A DNA stretch of 64,000 bases from NCBI RefSeq assembly GCF_900109575.1, contig NZ_FOAF01000001.1:62001-126000 (forward strand). Direction: 5' to 3'. A program made the position numbers and the translations under genes. This document shows, one piece after another, positions 63,677 through 64,000 of this stretch. This DNA is from Olivibacter domesticus. GTDB taxonomy: Bacteria; Bacteroidota; Bacteroidia; Sphingobacteriales; Sphingobacteriaceae. A model generated the notes under the pieces. That model was given only the letters and a program-made list of their open reading frames with translations. It ran no database searches and was not told the DNA's origin. How positions within the stretch are numbered: the first letter of the stretch is position 1; each line of letters opens with the position of its first letter.

Positions 63677-64000
63677 TCACCCGTAGAGATTACGGCAGCT
63701 GCTTCTTAAGAAGAAGAAAACAGTAAACATTTTGCCTACTTGTAGCATTCCGGCCTTAAATTTTGAATACAAAACCGGGATACCATTCAACGTGAATTTA
63801 ATAGCTATATCCACATTTCGTTCTTTGATTTTCTTCATCCATTAGTCTATAAAAATAAAGTTGATGCCAGCGTGCAGTTCATAGAAGCTACGGCACCGTT
63901 CATGAAAATGATTTTTTTCCGTCAAAAAAACCAATAAAATTTGGGCATGCCTTCGAATAAGGTATTAAAATAGATGGAAGTAAAAAAGAAACATTCACAG
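63677..64000 (-). pseudogene. frameshifted thioredoxin relic (may extend past the edge)
   Basis: Read leftward, pieces in different frames keep the order of thioredoxin: FNTLFEGMPKFYWFF (helix and first core strand), ERCRSFYEL (remnant of the WCGPC-R-S region), INFIFID and then MDEENQ (strand before the DEN loop), and AIKFTLNGIPVLYSKFKAG followed by MLQVGKM (the cis-Pro loop GIP and C-terminal strands). At least three frame changes and the loss of the first active-site Cys break the gene. The C-terminal stop is at 63677-63679. The beginning may lie beyond the right edge. Confidence 0.5.

Noticed and set aside
1-64000. CRISPR array, tRNA, rRNA, insertion sequence or prophage
   Set aside because: No repeat-spacer series, no cloverleaf or rRNA stretch, and no transposase, integrase or phage protein was seen.

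Overview
The window reads as a chromosomal segment of a free-living, glycan-degrading Bacteroidota, most likely Sphingobacteriaceae or a close relative (Sphingobacterium, Pedobacter, Olivibacter or Parapedobacter type). The grounds are two SusC/SusD pairs, an ECF sigma/FecR pair driving a SusC with an N-terminal STN domain, a hybrid two-component regulator, GH97/GH88/GH127/GH43/GH2 enzymes, LytS/LytTR pairs, few recognisable Shine-Dalgarno sites and at least one TAnnTTTG-type -7 element. The species cannot be fixed from sequence alone.

Region 1 (1-12.4 kb): after the tail of an unidentified gene, a leftward set runs ECF sigma, FecR anti-sigma, STN-SusC, SusD, S1 sulfatase. Facing away are two paralogous lipoproteins with an alginate-lyase-type (alpha/alpha toroid) domain, closed by a clear hairpin terminator. 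Region 2 (12.4-35.5 kb): a large hybrid two-component regulator (leftward), an AraC regulator, then a long rightward polysaccharide utilisation locus: SusC, SusD, GH88 unsaturated glucuronyl hydrolase, GH97, GH28-like beta-helix enzyme, GH127, heparinase-II/III-like lyase and an alpha/beta-hydrolase, several coupled by overlapping stop/start codons. A GH43 faces it. The enzyme mix points to a uronic-acid-containing glycan with arabinofuranose and alpha-linked decorations: lyases make unsaturated ends that GH88 removes, and exo-enzymes trim the rest. The exact substrate is inference.

Region 3 (35.5-49.7 kb): a Tet(X)-related flavin monooxygenase with its AraC regulator, a GH2 enzyme, a GlxA-type regulator in tandem with GAPDH, a small cytochrome c, M61 and S41 peptidases, an alpha/beta-hydrolase relic, a Tat-exported NIPSNAP protein, a DUF1223 thioredoxin-like protein and a degenerate DsbD-like exported protein. 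Region 4 (50-57.3 kb): a LytS/LytTR pair, a diheme P460-type cytochrome, a heme-less P460-like lipoprotein, a DoxX-like protein, and two short-chain dehydrogenase loci each divergent from a regulator (HxlR, AraC).

Region 5 (57.6-64 kb) is the most unusual: a second LytS/LytTR pair converges, with overlapping 3' ends, on a leftward unit of a 52-codon open frame, a stand-alone receiver and a full-length LanB-type peptide dehydratase. No LanC, protease or transporter is visible. The 52-residue peptide ends in a Ser/Thr-rich tail and is the best candidate substrate, making this a possible undescribed RiPP locus. The right edge carries a frameshifted thioredoxin relic.
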